In this document: piece by piece, positions 22,163 to 30,485 of the stretch
Layout of the letters: every line of letters starts with the position of its first letter
Numbering within the stretch: the stretch's first letter is position 1
From: DASUHT01 sp038230835
GTDB lineage: Bacteria > Actinomycetota > Thermoleophilia > Gaiellales > JAICJC01
Length of the DNA: 64,000 bases
Reading direction: 5' to 3'
Assembly (NCBI GenBank): GCA_038230835.1
Contig: JBBRMM010000001.1
Location: forward strand, 124,001-188,000
Program-made: the position numbers and the translations under genes
Notes under the pieces: model-generated
Database searches by the model: none
What the model was told of the DNA's origin: nothing
Seen by the model: only the letters and a program-made list of their open reading frames with translations

Positions 22163-22485
22163 TCGTGACCGACGACCAGATTCGCGACGAGATCGTCGCC
22201 ACCATCGGCAAGCATCGCATCATGCTGTTCATGAAGGGCACGCCCGAGATGCCGCGCTGCGGGTTCTCGGCCCAGACCGTGCGCTGCCTGGATGCCGTGG
22301 GCGCCGACTACGCCGCGATGGACATCCTGCCCGATCCGCGCATCCGCCAGCAGTTGTCGGCCCATTCGGGCTGGCCCACCGTCCCGCAGTTGTTCGTGGA
22401 CGGCCAGTTGGTGGGTGGCTGCGATATCGTCACCGAGCTGTTCGAGACGGGCGAGTTGCAGAGGATGGTTGCCCCGGCCGCATAG
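22159..22485 (+). CDS. grxD: Monothiol glutaredoxin, Grx4/GrxD type (CGFS)
   Basis: This 108-aa protein has FMKGTPEMPRCGFS with the single active cysteine (Cys34) in the CGFS motif, then WPTVPQLFVDGQLVGGCDI (cis-Pro TVP and the glutathione-binding GGCD). Grx4-type proteins carry a glutathione-ligated 2Fe-2S cluster and work with BolA, encoded directly upstream. The start GTG 22159 overlaps the bolA stop. Confidence 0.95.
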   Translation: MIVTDDQIRDEIVATIGKHRIMLFMKGTPEMPRCGFSAQTVRCLDAVGADYAAMDILPDPRIRQQLSAHSGWPTVPQLFVDGQLVGGCDIVTELFETGELQRMVAPAA

Positions 22486-22495
22486 TTCCGCGTCG

Positions 22496-23484
22496 GTGGT
22501 GGGGGCGGGTGTGATCGGCCTCTCGGCTGCCCGTGCGCTGGCCGCCGACGGCCTCTCCGTGGTGGTCTACGAGCAGCACAGCGTGGGCACGTTGCTCGGC
22601 TCGTCACCCGGCCGCTCGCGAATCTTCCGGCGGGCGTACCCGGAGCCCGATCTGGTGTGGCTGGCCGTGCGGTCGATCGAGGAATGGGTGCGGATCGATC
22701 GCCGGCTGCTGCGTTTCAACAGCCTGTTGATCGCCGGAGCGGCGACTCACAGCTACGCGGACGGGCTCGCGCAGAGCGGATCGACCCGTGCTGGCTCGAT
22801 CGCGCCGATGCCCAGGCCCGCTTCCCGGAGGCGGTCTTTGACGGCCCGGTGTTGTGGGACAGCGACGCCGGCGCGGTGCTCGCCGACGACGCGCTGCGCG
22901 CTCTGCGCGCCGGCCTCGATGTGCGAGAAGGTGTGCGGGTCGACGATCCGCGCGATCTCGACACCGACCTGGTGGTGGTCTGCGCCGGAGCGTGGACAGG
23001 GCCGCTCACCGGGTTACCGCTGGTGCCCCGGATCGAGCAGGTGACCTACTTCGCCGGCGCCCCCGACTCACGCCCGTCCGTGATCGATCTGGGCGACGAC
23101 GGCACCGCCCACTATGGGCTGGTCGCCCCCGGTGTGGGGTACAAGGTTGCGCTGGATCATGCCCGGCCGGGCGAGTGGGATCCTGACCGGCCTGACCGGC
23201 CGGTCGATCCGGCTGTGGTGGGCCGGTTGGTGGAGTACGTCCGGCGGCGTTTCCCCGGTCTCGATCCGGCCCCGGTGCGCAGCGAGTCGTGCCTGTACAC
23301 GATGAGCCCCGACGGCGACTACATCCTGGATGTCGTCGACGGCGTGGTGGTATGCGGCGGAGACTCCGGGCACGCCTTCAAGACGGGCCCCGCGTTGGGC
23401 CGGCTGGCGGCCGACCTTGCCCAGGGCCGTCCGCTCCCACCGGAGGCCGATCGGTTCCGTGCCGATAGGCTGCGGCGACCATGA
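22496..23484 (+). pseudogene. Sarcosine-oxidase-like FAD-dependent oxidoreductase, interrupted by one frameshift
   Basis: Two frames together give a monomeric sarcosine oxidase/N-methyl amino acid oxidase-family flavoprotein. The N-terminal frame has VVGAGVIGLSAARALA (FAD-binding GxGxxG) and SPGRSRIFRRAYPE. The C-terminal frame carries the region up to ESCLYTMSPDGDYILD, whose Cys matches the covalent-FAD cysteine of monomeric sarcosine oxidase (CMYT), and GDSGHAFKTGPALG. The break lies near 22765-22775 and is repaired by one added base. The start is probably GTG 22496 or 22499, just after grxD. The gene ends overlapping the amidase start. It is called broken as sequenced; an indel error is possible. 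Confidence 0.85.
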
Positions 23485-24866
23485 GCGACCTGCTCGAACT
23501 CGACGCCTGGGCGATCGCTGCTGCGGTGCGTGCGCGTCGCGTGTCTGCCCGTGAACTGGCCGACGAGGCGCTGCGGCGCGTGCAGGCGGACGATCTGGGT
23601 GCGGTCTGGCTGGTCACCGCCGAGCGTGCTGCAGCCGAGGCCGCCGCGGTAGACCGTGCCGTCGCCGCTGGGGGCGATCCCGGACCGCTCGCCGGGGTGC
23701 CGGTGGGTTGGAAGGATCTGATCGACACCGCGGGGATTCGCACCACCTACGGCAGCGCCATTCACCGCGACCATGTCCCCGAACTCGATGCGGACGTGGT
23801 GGCGGCGCTCTCGGCGGCCGGCGCGGTGACGGTGGCCAAGCTGGCCACCCATGAGTTCGCCTGGGGGACGACCACGGACAACCCGCACTTCGGCACCTGC
23901 CGGAACCCACGGGATCCGGGGCGCATGCCCGGCGGCTCGAGCGGCGGGTCGGGCGCGGCGGTGGGAGCACGGATGGTCGCACTCGCCCCCGGGACGGACA
24001 CCGGCGGCTCGATTCGCTGCCCGGCGTCGTGCTGCGGCATCGTCGGACTCAAGCCGACCTTCGGCCGCGTCAGCCTGGCGGGGATCCATCCGCTGTGTCT
24101 CTCGCTCGACCACTGCGGGCCGATGGCTCGCTCGGTGCGGGACTGCGCGCTGTCGTTGGAGGTGATGGCGGGGGCTTCCCCGCGTGATCCGCGCACGCAA
24201 CCGGTGCCGGTCGACCGCTACCGGGATGCGCTCGAGCGCGGGGTGGCCGGGCTCACGGTCGGGGTGGCGGAGCAGTACTTCTTCGAGCACACCAACCCGG
24301 GCGTCGCCCAGCCCGTGCGGGCCGGCGTGGAAATCCTCCGCGACGCCGGCGCGCGAGTGGTCGAGGTCGACCTCGGGTGGGCCGAGGCGCAGCCCCGCGA
24401 CCCGGACTTCTACAGTATCGAGGACGGTGGTTCGATGGCCGACTACTGGCCGGCGCGACGGGCCGATCTCGGGCCCGACGTGGTTGCCGATCTCGAACGA
24501 TCGCAGCACTACACCGCTGTCCAGGCCGCCGTGCTCGGCCATCGCCGCCTGCGCTATCACGCACGTCTGCGCGGCCAGTTGGCCGACGCCGAGGTGGACC
24601 TGATCGTGATGCCGACCCAGGCCTTCACACCGCCCCCACTCGGCACGCTCGAGGTTCCGTTCGCGGGCCGTCCCGCGGTCGACGTGACCGTCGCGATGTG
24701 CGCCCTCACCGGGATCTTCAATGTGCTCGGCTGGCCGGCCGTGAGCGTACCCTGCGGCACCGACCACATGGGAATGCCGGTGGGCATGCAGATTGCCGCT
24801 CTTCCCTGGTGCGAGACCGACTGCATCGCGGCGGCGGCGGTCGTCGAGTCGGCGTTGTCAGCCTGA
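23481..24866 (+). CDS. Amidase (amidase-signature family)
   Basis: This 461-aa hydrolase has the Ser-cisSer-Lys triad of the amidase signature family: VGWKDLIDT (Lys78), GGSSGGSGAAVG (cis-Ser about 153) and GTDTGGSIRCPAS (nucleophile Ser177). It could hydrolyse an amide, carbamoyl or allophanate-type substrate. It is not clustered with gatB/gatC, and the context is catabolic, so it is unlikely to be the GatA subunit. It overlaps the preceding flavoprotein by 4 bp (ATGA) and is near hydantoinase genes, which suggests a carbamoyl-amino-acid substrate. TAGGCT lies 9 nt before the ATG. Confidence 0.9.
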   Translation: MSDLLELDAWAIAAAVRARRVSARELADEALRRVQADDLGAVWLVTAERAAAEAAAVDRAVAAGGDPGPLAGVPVGWKDLIDTAGIRTTYGSAIHRDHVPELDADVVAALSAAGAVTVAKLATHEFAWGTTTDNPHFGTCRNPRDPGRMPGGSSGGSGAAVGARMVALAPGTDTGGSIRCPASCCGIVGLKPTFGRVSLAGIHPLCLSLDHCGPMARSVRDCALSLEVMAGASPRDPRTQPVPVDRYRDALERGVAGLTVGVAEQYFFEHTNPGVAQPVRAGVEILRDAGARVVEVDLGWAEAQPRDPDFYSIEDGGSMADYWPARRADLGPDVVADLERSQHYTAVQAAVLGHRRLRYHARLRGQLADAEVDLIVMPTQAFTPPPLGTLEVPFAGRPAVDVTVAMCALTGIFNVLGWPAVSVPCGTDHMGMPVGMQIAALPWCETDCIAAAAVVESALSA

Positions 24867-25970
24867 CGCGCGGCCGGCGGCCGCTTCGTTCGCCGCCGGC
24901 AGTGCGACCTCCCGACCGCACGGGCCGCCTCGGACCACGTGCATCTCGTGGAGTTGCGGGTCGAGGGTGATCGTCGCCAGGGTCGCCCACCGCTCACCGA
25001 ACACCGCCTCGGCAGACGGGTGGCAGCAGATCGCACCGGAGCCCGCGCGATGGCTGGTCATGACGGCGAGTACCCCGTCGGCGTTCGCCGAGCCCGCGCT
25101 CACGCGCCGCATGCCTCTCCGGGCGTGGTCGAAGCGCAGCACCGTGTCGGGGGCCTCGCGCACCATGCGGTCGTTGGCTCGCCCCGGGTCTGCGACGAAG
25201 TGGTTGGTGTGCACCAGCACGCCGTTGTCGTCGGGCAGCACGAATCCCGGTCCCGCGGGCGACAGCTCGGTGGTGCAGACGACACCGCCGTTCTCGTCGG
25301 CGGCGACCAGGGTGACCGCGCTCGAGGCCGAGACCCGAGCGCCGGCGAGCAGCTCGAGCGCCGCGACGGCGCCCTCCGCCTCGTCGAGCACCCTGCGGCA
25401 GATCACGTGCACCGGTACGCCCACCGGGGGCCCGTCCAGGTCGTGTCCGAGGATGTTCAGCAGGAGGCCGACCCCGGCGCTGGACACGCCGATCTTGCCG
25501 ACGATGCCGGCCTCGGTCAGCGTTTTCACCACGCGGCCGTCCGGATGCTCGATCGTCCACACGATCCAGCCGCCGGCCAGCTCCTCGTGCCAGTCCCACG
25601 TCTGCAGTCCGATCGGGCGTCCGTGGGTGGTCGCCGTGCCGAGTACTGCGATGGTCGAGCACTCGGCGCGGGCGGCCCCCGCGAGCAGTTCGGTGCGGGC
25701 GTTGAGCGCCGCGATCATCTCGAGCGGCAGCCCGCAGCCGGCGGCGATGCCCTCGATCTCGTGAGCCAGTTCCGGGGCCCAGCCGGCGATCCGTGCCATG
25801 GCTTCGGCGCCCAGTCGGCCCACTCCGGCGGCCGAGAGTCCGGTGGTGGTTTCGAACAGCCGGCCGTAGAGGTCGCTGTTGGCCCGGATCCGATCGGCGT
25901 GGGCGACTCCGAGCGCGTGGCCGCGGGCGTGCGCCGACTGCTCGGTGGAGTGATGGTGGGGGATGCTCAC
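24858..25970 (-). CDS. Peptidase C45 / acyl-CoA:6-APA acyltransferase-like hydrolase
   Basis: This 370-aa N-terminal-nucleophile-type hydrolase has the catalytic cysteine in RAECSTIAV (Cys104). In penicillin acyltransferase the equivalent Cys becomes N-terminal after self-cleavage. Supporting motifs are GLQTWDWHEELAG, VGKIGVSSAGVGLLLN, LVHTNHFVAD and AICCHP. The start is GTG 25970, reading SIPHHHSTEQ. Its -10 (TATCCT, minus strand) overlaps the -10 of the divergent hyuA. The 3' end overlaps the convergent amidase by 9 bp. The natural substrate is unknown; an N-acyl amino acid or lactam is plausible. Confidence 0.85.
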   Translation of the reverse strand: MSIPHHHSTEQSAHARGHALGVAHADRIRANSDLYGRLFETTTGLSAAGVGRLGAEAMARIAGWAPELAHEIEGIAAGCGLPLEMIAALNARTELLAGAARAECSTIAVLGTATTHGRPIGLQTWDWHEELAGGWIVWTIEHPDGRVVKTLTEAGIVGKIGVSSAGVGLLLNILGHDLDGPPVGVPVHVICRRVLDEAEGAVAALELLAGARVSASSAVTLVAADENGGVVCTTELSPAGPGFVLPDDNGVLVHTNHFVADPGRANDRMVREAPDTVLRFDHARRGMRRVSAGSANADGVLAVMTSHRAGSGAICCHPSAEAVFGERWATLATITLDPQLHEMHVVRGGPCGREVALPAANEAAAGRASG

Positions 25971-25981
25971 GGCCGGGATCC

Positions 25982-25989
25982 AGGATACT
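25982..25989. promoter_or_regulatory. Overlapping divergent -10 elements (hyuA plus, C45 minus)
   Basis: AGGATACT contains GATACT for the plus strand (25984-25989, 6 nt before GTG 25996) and, read on the minus strand, TATCCT (25982-25987, 11 nt before GTG 25970). A single AT-rich core may serve both directions. Confidence 0.45.
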
Positions 25990-25995
25990 CGGCCG

Positions 25996-27846
25996 GTGAG
26001 CGCAATTGTGGGCGTGGACGTGGGCGGCACCTTCACCGATGTTGCGGTGGTACGGGCCGGGGAGGTGGTCACAGCGAAGGTGCCGACCACGCCCGACGAC
26101 CAGTCGCGGGGAGTGATCGAGGGTGTCGGCCGGGCGCTGGCTGCGGCCGGCCTCGGGGCGTCGGATGTCCGCCACCTCGGCCACGGAACCACAGTCGCCA
26201 CCAACGCCATGCTCGAGCGGTCGGGTGCGGTGACCGGGTTCGTGGCCACGCGCGGCTTCGGCGATCTGCTGCGGCTTGCTCGCCAGACTCGCCCACACCT
26301 GTACCGGCTTGATCGCGCTCCGGCGCCACCGCTGGCGACGGTCACCGCCGAGGTCGACGAACGGTGCTCGCCGGCAGGCCCGGAGCGGCAGCTCGACCCG
26401 CGGTCGGTGCACAGAGCGGCGGCCAGGCTGCGGCGGTCGGGGGTGGAGGCGGTCGCGATCTGTCTCCTGCACTCATACGCGCACCCTGACCACGAACTGG
26501 AGGCGGCTGCCGTCTTGCGCCGGCTGCTGCCCGGCGTGCACGTGGTGCTCTCCTGCGAGTCCGCACCGGAGATCCGCGAGTACGAGCGGGCGTCCACGGC
26601 GGTGGCTGACGCCTACCTCGGTCCGGCGGTCACCCACTACCTCGATCGGCTGGGGCGGGCAGCCACATCCGAGGGGTTGCCCGAGCCGTTGGTCATGCAG
26701 TCCAACGGCGGCCTGTGCAGCCTCCAGCAGGCGGCCGCGCACGCGGCGCGACTGCTGCTGTCAGGCCCCGCCGGCGGGGTGGCGGCCGTCGCCGCGCTGG
26801 GCGGGGCGGACGCCGTCAGCTTCGACATGGGGGGGACGTCGACCGATGTGTGTCTCATCCGCTCGGGTGTGGCGGAGCGCTCCCCGCAGCGCCGGGTGGC
26901 GGGGCTCCCGGTGCGGCTTCCCCAGCTGGATATCCGTACCGTCGGCGCAGGAGGAGGCAGCATCGCATGGATCGACGAGGGCGGCGCGCTGCGCGTGGGG
27001 CCGCACACCGCCGGCGCGCGGCCGGGGCCGGCCGCCTACGGTCTGGGCGGGACGGTGCCGACTGTCACCGACGCCAACGTCGTGCTCGGGAGGCTCGATC
27101 ACCGGCTGCCGCTCCCCGGACGGCTTCGGCTTCGGCCGGCGGCGGCTCGTCAGGCCGTGTCCACCGTGGCCGCCGGATTCGGTTCGGTGCGGGCAGCAGC
27201 CCGCGGCATCGTCGCGGTTGCGAACCAGGAGATGGTCTCGGCGATCCGGGTGGTCACGGTGGAGCGTGGACACGACCCCCGTCGCCTGGAGCTGGTCGCA
27301 TTCGGCGGCGCCGGGCCGCTGCACGCATGCGAGGTGGCCGACGCGCTGGGGATCCGCCGCGTGCGGGTGCCGGCTGCGACGGGCATGTTGTCGGCGCTCG
27401 GGATCGCCGGCGGTGACCGGCGGCTGGACGCGGTACGCGGAGTCGTCGCGCCGCTCGCAGGGCTGCGAGCGGGTGACCTGCGGCGGCTCGTCCCCCGGGC
27501 GCCCGGCTCGCGAGGGGGCCGGACCGAGGCGTCGTGCGACCTTCGCTACCGCGGCCAGGCATTTGAACTGACGGTCGAACTGGAGCCGGTGGCGACGCTC
27601 GGCGACCGCTTCCATGCCGCCCACATGCGTCGCTTCGGGTTCGACGATCGCGGGGCTGAGATCGAGCTCGTGGCGATGCGATCGGTGCGGGTGCAGCCGG
27701 GGCCGGGAGTCGAGCGTTCGACCGGAGCGCCCCGCCGCGCGCTCGCCGGCCCGGAGGCGGTGGCGCTCGAGGGTGCGACGCTGTGGATCGCCGAAGGCTG
27801 GACCGCGCGCAGCCAACCGGACGGCGGCTGGAGTGTGGTGCGGTGA
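25996..27846 (+). CDS. hyuA: N-methylhydantoinase/oxoprolinase subunit A family (HyuA)
   Basis: This 616-aa ATP-dependent hydrolase subunit opens VGVDVGGTFTDVAV (ASKHA phosphate-1 motif), with HLGHGTTVATNAML and SFDMGGTSTDVCL (phosphate-2), GAGGGSIAW and AFGGAGPLHA. HyuA/HyuB enzymes open N-methylhydantoin, 5-oxoproline or related rings, or carboxylate acetone/acetophenone. The sequence alone does not decide the substrate. The start is GTG 25996: it lies 6 nt after GATACT, and the family begins at this point. The hyuB start overlaps its stop (GTGA). Confidence 0.9.
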   Translation: MSAIVGVDVGGTFTDVAVVRAGEVVTAKVPTTPDDQSRGVIEGVGRALAAAGLGASDVRHLGHGTTVATNAMLERSGAVTGFVATRGFGDLLRLARQTRPHLYRLDRAPAPPLATVTAEVDERCSPAGPERQLDPRSVHRAAARLRRSGVEAVAICLLHSYAHPDHELEAAAVLRRLLPGVHVVLSCESAPEIREYERASTAVADAYLGPAVTHYLDRLGRAATSEGLPEPLVMQSNGGLCSLQQAAAHAARLLLSGPAGGVAAVAALGGADAVSFDMGGTSTDVCLIRSGVAERSPQRRVAGLPVRLPQLDIRTVGAGGGSIAWIDEGGALRVGPHTAGARPGPAAYGLGGTVPTVTDANVVLGRLDHRLPLPGRLRLRPAAARQAVSTVAAGFGSVRAAARGIVAVANQEMVSAIRVVTVERGHDPRRLELVAFGGAGPLHACEVADALGIRRVRVPAATGMLSALGIAGGDRRLDAVRGVVAPLAGLRAGDLRRLVPRAPGSRGGRTEASCDLRYRGQAFELTVELEPVATLGDRFHAAHMRRFGFDDRGAEIELVAMRSVRVQPGPGVERSTGAPRRALAGPEAVALEGATLWIAEGWTARSQPDGGWSVVR

Positions 27847-29348
27847 GCGATCCCGCCACCCTTCAGGTGATGGCGGCGTCACTGCGCGGTGTTGCCGAGG
27901 AGATGGGGGCCGCGCTCGTGCGCGCCGCGCATTCCGCCAACATCAAGGAGCGGCGCGACTGCTCGACCGCCGTGTTCGACGCCGGCGGGCGGATGATCGC
28001 CCAGGCCGAGCACATGCCGGTGCATCTGGGCGCCATGCCGGACGCGGTGGCGGCGGTGCGCGCGCTGCGGCCCGCCCCTGGGAGCACCTACATCCTCAAC
28101 GATCCGTTCACCGGCGGCACCCATCTTCCAGATATCACGCTCGTGACCCGGGTCGGCGACCTCGGCTTCACCGTGTCGCGCGCGCACCACGCCGATGTCG
28201 GTGGCATGCAGCCAGCCAGCATGCCGGCGGGCGCCCGCGAGCTGATCCAGGAAGGCGTGGTGATCCCGCCGGTGCCGCTGTCCGACGACCTCGTGCGGGT
28301 GCTGGTGGCCAACATGCGCCGCCCGGCCGAGCGACGGGCCGACCTGCGAGCGCAGATCGGTTGCAACGAGCTCGGCGCGCGGCGGCTCCGCGAGCTGGCG
28401 GGCAGGATCGGAGCGGCACGGCTGCGGGCCGGCATGGACGAACTGCACGCGTACTCGGAGCGGCGCATCCGGCGCGCGATCGGCCGACTGCCCGACGGCC
28501 GCTTCAGAGCTCAAGACTTCGTCGAGGGCGACGGCACCGACAACCGCGACATCGTCATCCGGGCAGCCGTCGAGATCGCAGGTGACCGGATCGTGGTCGA
28601 CTTCGCGGGTACCGCACCGCAGCAGCCGGGCAATGTCAACTGCCCGCTGGCGGTCACCCGTTCGGCGGTCTACTTCGTGGTGCGGGCGGTGTGCGACCCG
28701 GACATCCCCGCCTCGGGTGGCGCCTTCGTCCCGGTTGACGTGGTCGCACCGGAGGGCTGCCTGGTGAATGCGATGCCGCCGGCTGCGGTGGTCGCGGGCA
28801 ACACCGAGACGTCGAGCCGGATCGTCGACGTCGTCATGGCCGCGTTCGGTGCGGCCGTTCCCGTCCCGGCCTGCGGGCAGGGCACGATGAACAACGTCAC
28901 CTTCGGCACGCCCGAGTTCACCTACTACGAGACGCTCGGCGGCGGGCAGGGTGGTTCGCCGGCGGGCCCGGGCCCGAGTGCGGTGCACGTCGCGATGTCC
29001 AACACGCTCAACACGCCGATAGAGGTGCTCGAGATCGAGTACCCGCTGCGCGTCGAGCGCTACGCGGTGCGCGCCCGCTCGGGCGGTGAGGGCGCGATGC
29101 CCGGTGGCGACGGCGTCGTCCGTGTGTACCGGGTTCTGGCCGACTGTCGGCTCGGGCTGATGACCGACCGTCGCCGTCACCGCCCACCTGGCGCAGCGGG
29201 CGGCGGTCCCGGCGCGGCCGGCCGCAACACGCTCAACGGCCACCGGCTCCCGGCCAAGGCCAGCCTCGACCTGCGGGCGGGGGATCTGCTGGAGATCCGC
29301 ACGCCGGGTGGCGGCGGCTGGGGGGTGCCGGGCGCGTCGCGGCGGTAG
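27843..29348 (+). CDS. hyuB: N-methylhydantoinase/oxoprolinase subunit B family (HyuB)
   Basis: This 501-aa partner of HyuA has AALVRAAHSANIKERRDCS, AQAEHMPVHLGAMP, YILNDPFTGGTHLPDITLV, ARAHHADVGGMQPASMP and, later, YETLGGGQGG, all standard for the family; the His and Asp residues of these stretches bind the catalytic metal. The start GTG 27843 overlaps the hyuA stop by 4 bp. With the amidase and the sarcosine-oxidase-like gene it could form an N-methylhydantoin route to sarcosine and glycine, as an inference. Confidence 0.9.
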   Translation: MSDPATLQVMAASLRGVAEEMGAALVRAAHSANIKERRDCSTAVFDAGGRMIAQAEHMPVHLGAMPDAVAAVRALRPAPGSTYILNDPFTGGTHLPDITLVTRVGDLGFTVSRAHHADVGGMQPASMPAGARELIQEGVVIPPVPLSDDLVRVLVANMRRPAERRADLRAQIGCNELGARRLRELAGRIGAARLRAGMDELHAYSERRIRRAIGRLPDGRFRAQDFVEGDGTDNRDIVIRAAVEIAGDRIVVDFAGTAPQQPGNVNCPLAVTRSAVYFVVRAVCDPDIPASGGAFVPVDVVAPEGCLVNAMPPAAVVAGNTETSSRIVDVVMAAFGAAVPVPACGQGTMNNVTFGTPEFTYYETLGGGQGGSPAGPGPSAVHVAMSNTLNTPIEVLEIEYPLRVERYAVRARSGGEGAMPGGDGVVRVYRVLADCRLGLMTDRRRHRPPGAAGGGPGAAGRNTLNGHRLPAKASLDLRAGDLLEIRTPGGGGWGVPGASRR

Positions 29349-29408
29349 TCGACTTGGCCACCGGCCACGTGGCGTGTCCCTGGTCGAGCTCTGAAAGCCG
29401 GCCACCGG

Positions 29409-29414
29409 TACACT
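29409..29414 (+). promoter_or_regulatory. -10 box of clpS (leaderless)
   Basis: TACACT, 6 nt before ATG 29421. The 15 nt around it share GGCCACCGGTAC with the promoter at 57409. Confidence 0.55.
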
Positions 29415-29420
29415 GGTGGG

Positions 29421-29723
29421 ATGACCACGGTGGCTCCGACCAAAGCCCCGGCGCGCCGCGCCACCGGCCCCGGAACCGGCGGTGACCGCCCATGGCTTGT
29501 GGTTGTCCTTAACGACAACCACAACAGCTTCGACGGCGTCGCCTTCGCGCTGGCTCACACGCTTCCGAGCATGACGTTCGATCAGGGGATGGCGCTCGCA
29601 AATCGGATCGATTCGACGGGCCGGGCGGTCGTCTGGTCCGGGCATCGCGAGCGGGCCGAGCACTACCACGAGCAGCTCGGGGGCTTCGGCCTCACGATGG
29701 CGCCGCTGAGCTGCTCGGGCTGA
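29421..29723 (+). CDS. clpS: ATP-dependent Clp protease adaptor ClpS
   Basis: This 100-aa protein has an extended N-terminus of about 23 residues and then the ClpS core: WLVVVLNDNHNSFDGVAFAL (the NDxxNSF-type substrate-pocket strand), MTFDQGMALANRID, GRAVVWSGHRERAEHYHEQL and GLTMAPL. ClpS delivers N-degron substrates to ClpA/ClpC; the Asn-Asp pocket residues are present. No clpA/clpC is nearby. The promoter is leaderless. The ctaG-like gene starts 14 bp later. Confidence 0.93.
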   Translation: MTTVAPTKAPARRATGPGTGGDRPWLVVVLNDNHNSFDGVAFALAHTLPSMTFDQGMALANRIDSTGRAVVWSGHRERAEHYHEQLGGFGLTMAPLSCSG

Positions 29724-29737
29724 TCCGAGCCGGCCCG

Positions 29738-30475
29738 GTGGTCGACCCCTACCGGTTCGTGCTCGATCCCGAGTGGGTCGCCGCGGTCGCGATCGCGCTG
29801 GTCGACTACCTGCTGGTGGCGCGGGCGTTCGGCCGTCGCGGAGCGCCTGTTCCCTGGCCCCGCTGGGCCGCGTTCGTGGGCGGGCTGGGGTTGATCGCGG
29901 TGGCGCTCTTCAGCCCCGTCGAGCACCTGGCGCTGACGTCGATGGTGAGCTTCCACCTGCTCCAGAACGTGATCATCGCCGACTGGGCGCCACCGCTGCT
30001 GGTGGCCGGGCTGACGCCGCAGATGCTGCGTGCGGCTGAGCGCAGCCCTGTTCTGCGCGCCCTCACCCGGCCAGGATTCGCGATGGTCTACTGGCTGCTG
30101 GTGTGGTATGTCGCCCACACCCCCGCGGTCTACGGGTACGCGCTCGGGCACCGGTGGGCACTGGGCATCGAGCATGTCGCCTTCGTCACAGCAGGGCTGC
30201 TGTTCTGGTGGCCGGTGCTCTCTCCCGGCCGTATGCAGCCGATGCCCAAGTTGGCGTACCTGGTGGCAGGGTTCTTCCTCGCCGCTCCGCTCTCGCTGCT
30301 GCTGGCGTTGTCGGGGTCACCGGTGTACGACTTCTACCTGCACACCCCCAAGCTGTGGGGGTGGTCGGCGCTGGAGGACCAACAGGTGGGTGCGATCACG
30401 ATGGCGGTCGAGCAGGCCGCGATCCTGTTCGCAGCCAGTTCGGTGGTCTTCATCCGCATCCTCGAGGACGAGTAG
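29738..30475 (+). CDS. CtaG-like cytochrome c oxidase assembly membrane protein
   Basis: This 245-aa protein has about six or seven hydrophobic segments and matches the caa3_CtaG (DUF1404-like) family: SPVEHLALTSMVSFHLLQNVI with the conserved His residues, and WWPVLSPGRMQP. Such proteins are linked to assembly or copper supply of cytochrome c oxidase; no oxidase genes are in the window. The start is GTG 29738, 14 bp after clpS, with no strong ribosome site. Confidence 0.87.
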   Translation: MVDPYRFVLDPEWVAAVAIALVDYLLVARAFGRRGAPVPWPRWAAFVGGLGLIAVALFSPVEHLALTSMVSFHLLQNVIIADWAPPLLVAGLTPQMLRAAERSPVLRALTRPGFAMVYWLLVWYVAHTPAVYGYALGHRWALGIEHVAFVTAGLLFWWPVLSPGRMQPMPKLAYLVAGFFLAAPLSLLLALSGSPVYDFYLHTPKLWGWSALEDQQVGAITMAVEQAAILFAASSVVFIRILEDE

Positions 30476-30478
30476 TCT
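30473..30478 (+). promoter_or_regulatory. -10 box of the nitrilase-family gene (leaderless)
   Basis: TAGTCT, 7 nt before ATG 30486. It overlaps the stop codon of the ctaG-like gene. Confidence 0.45.
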
Positions 30479-30485
30479 GTCGGGC

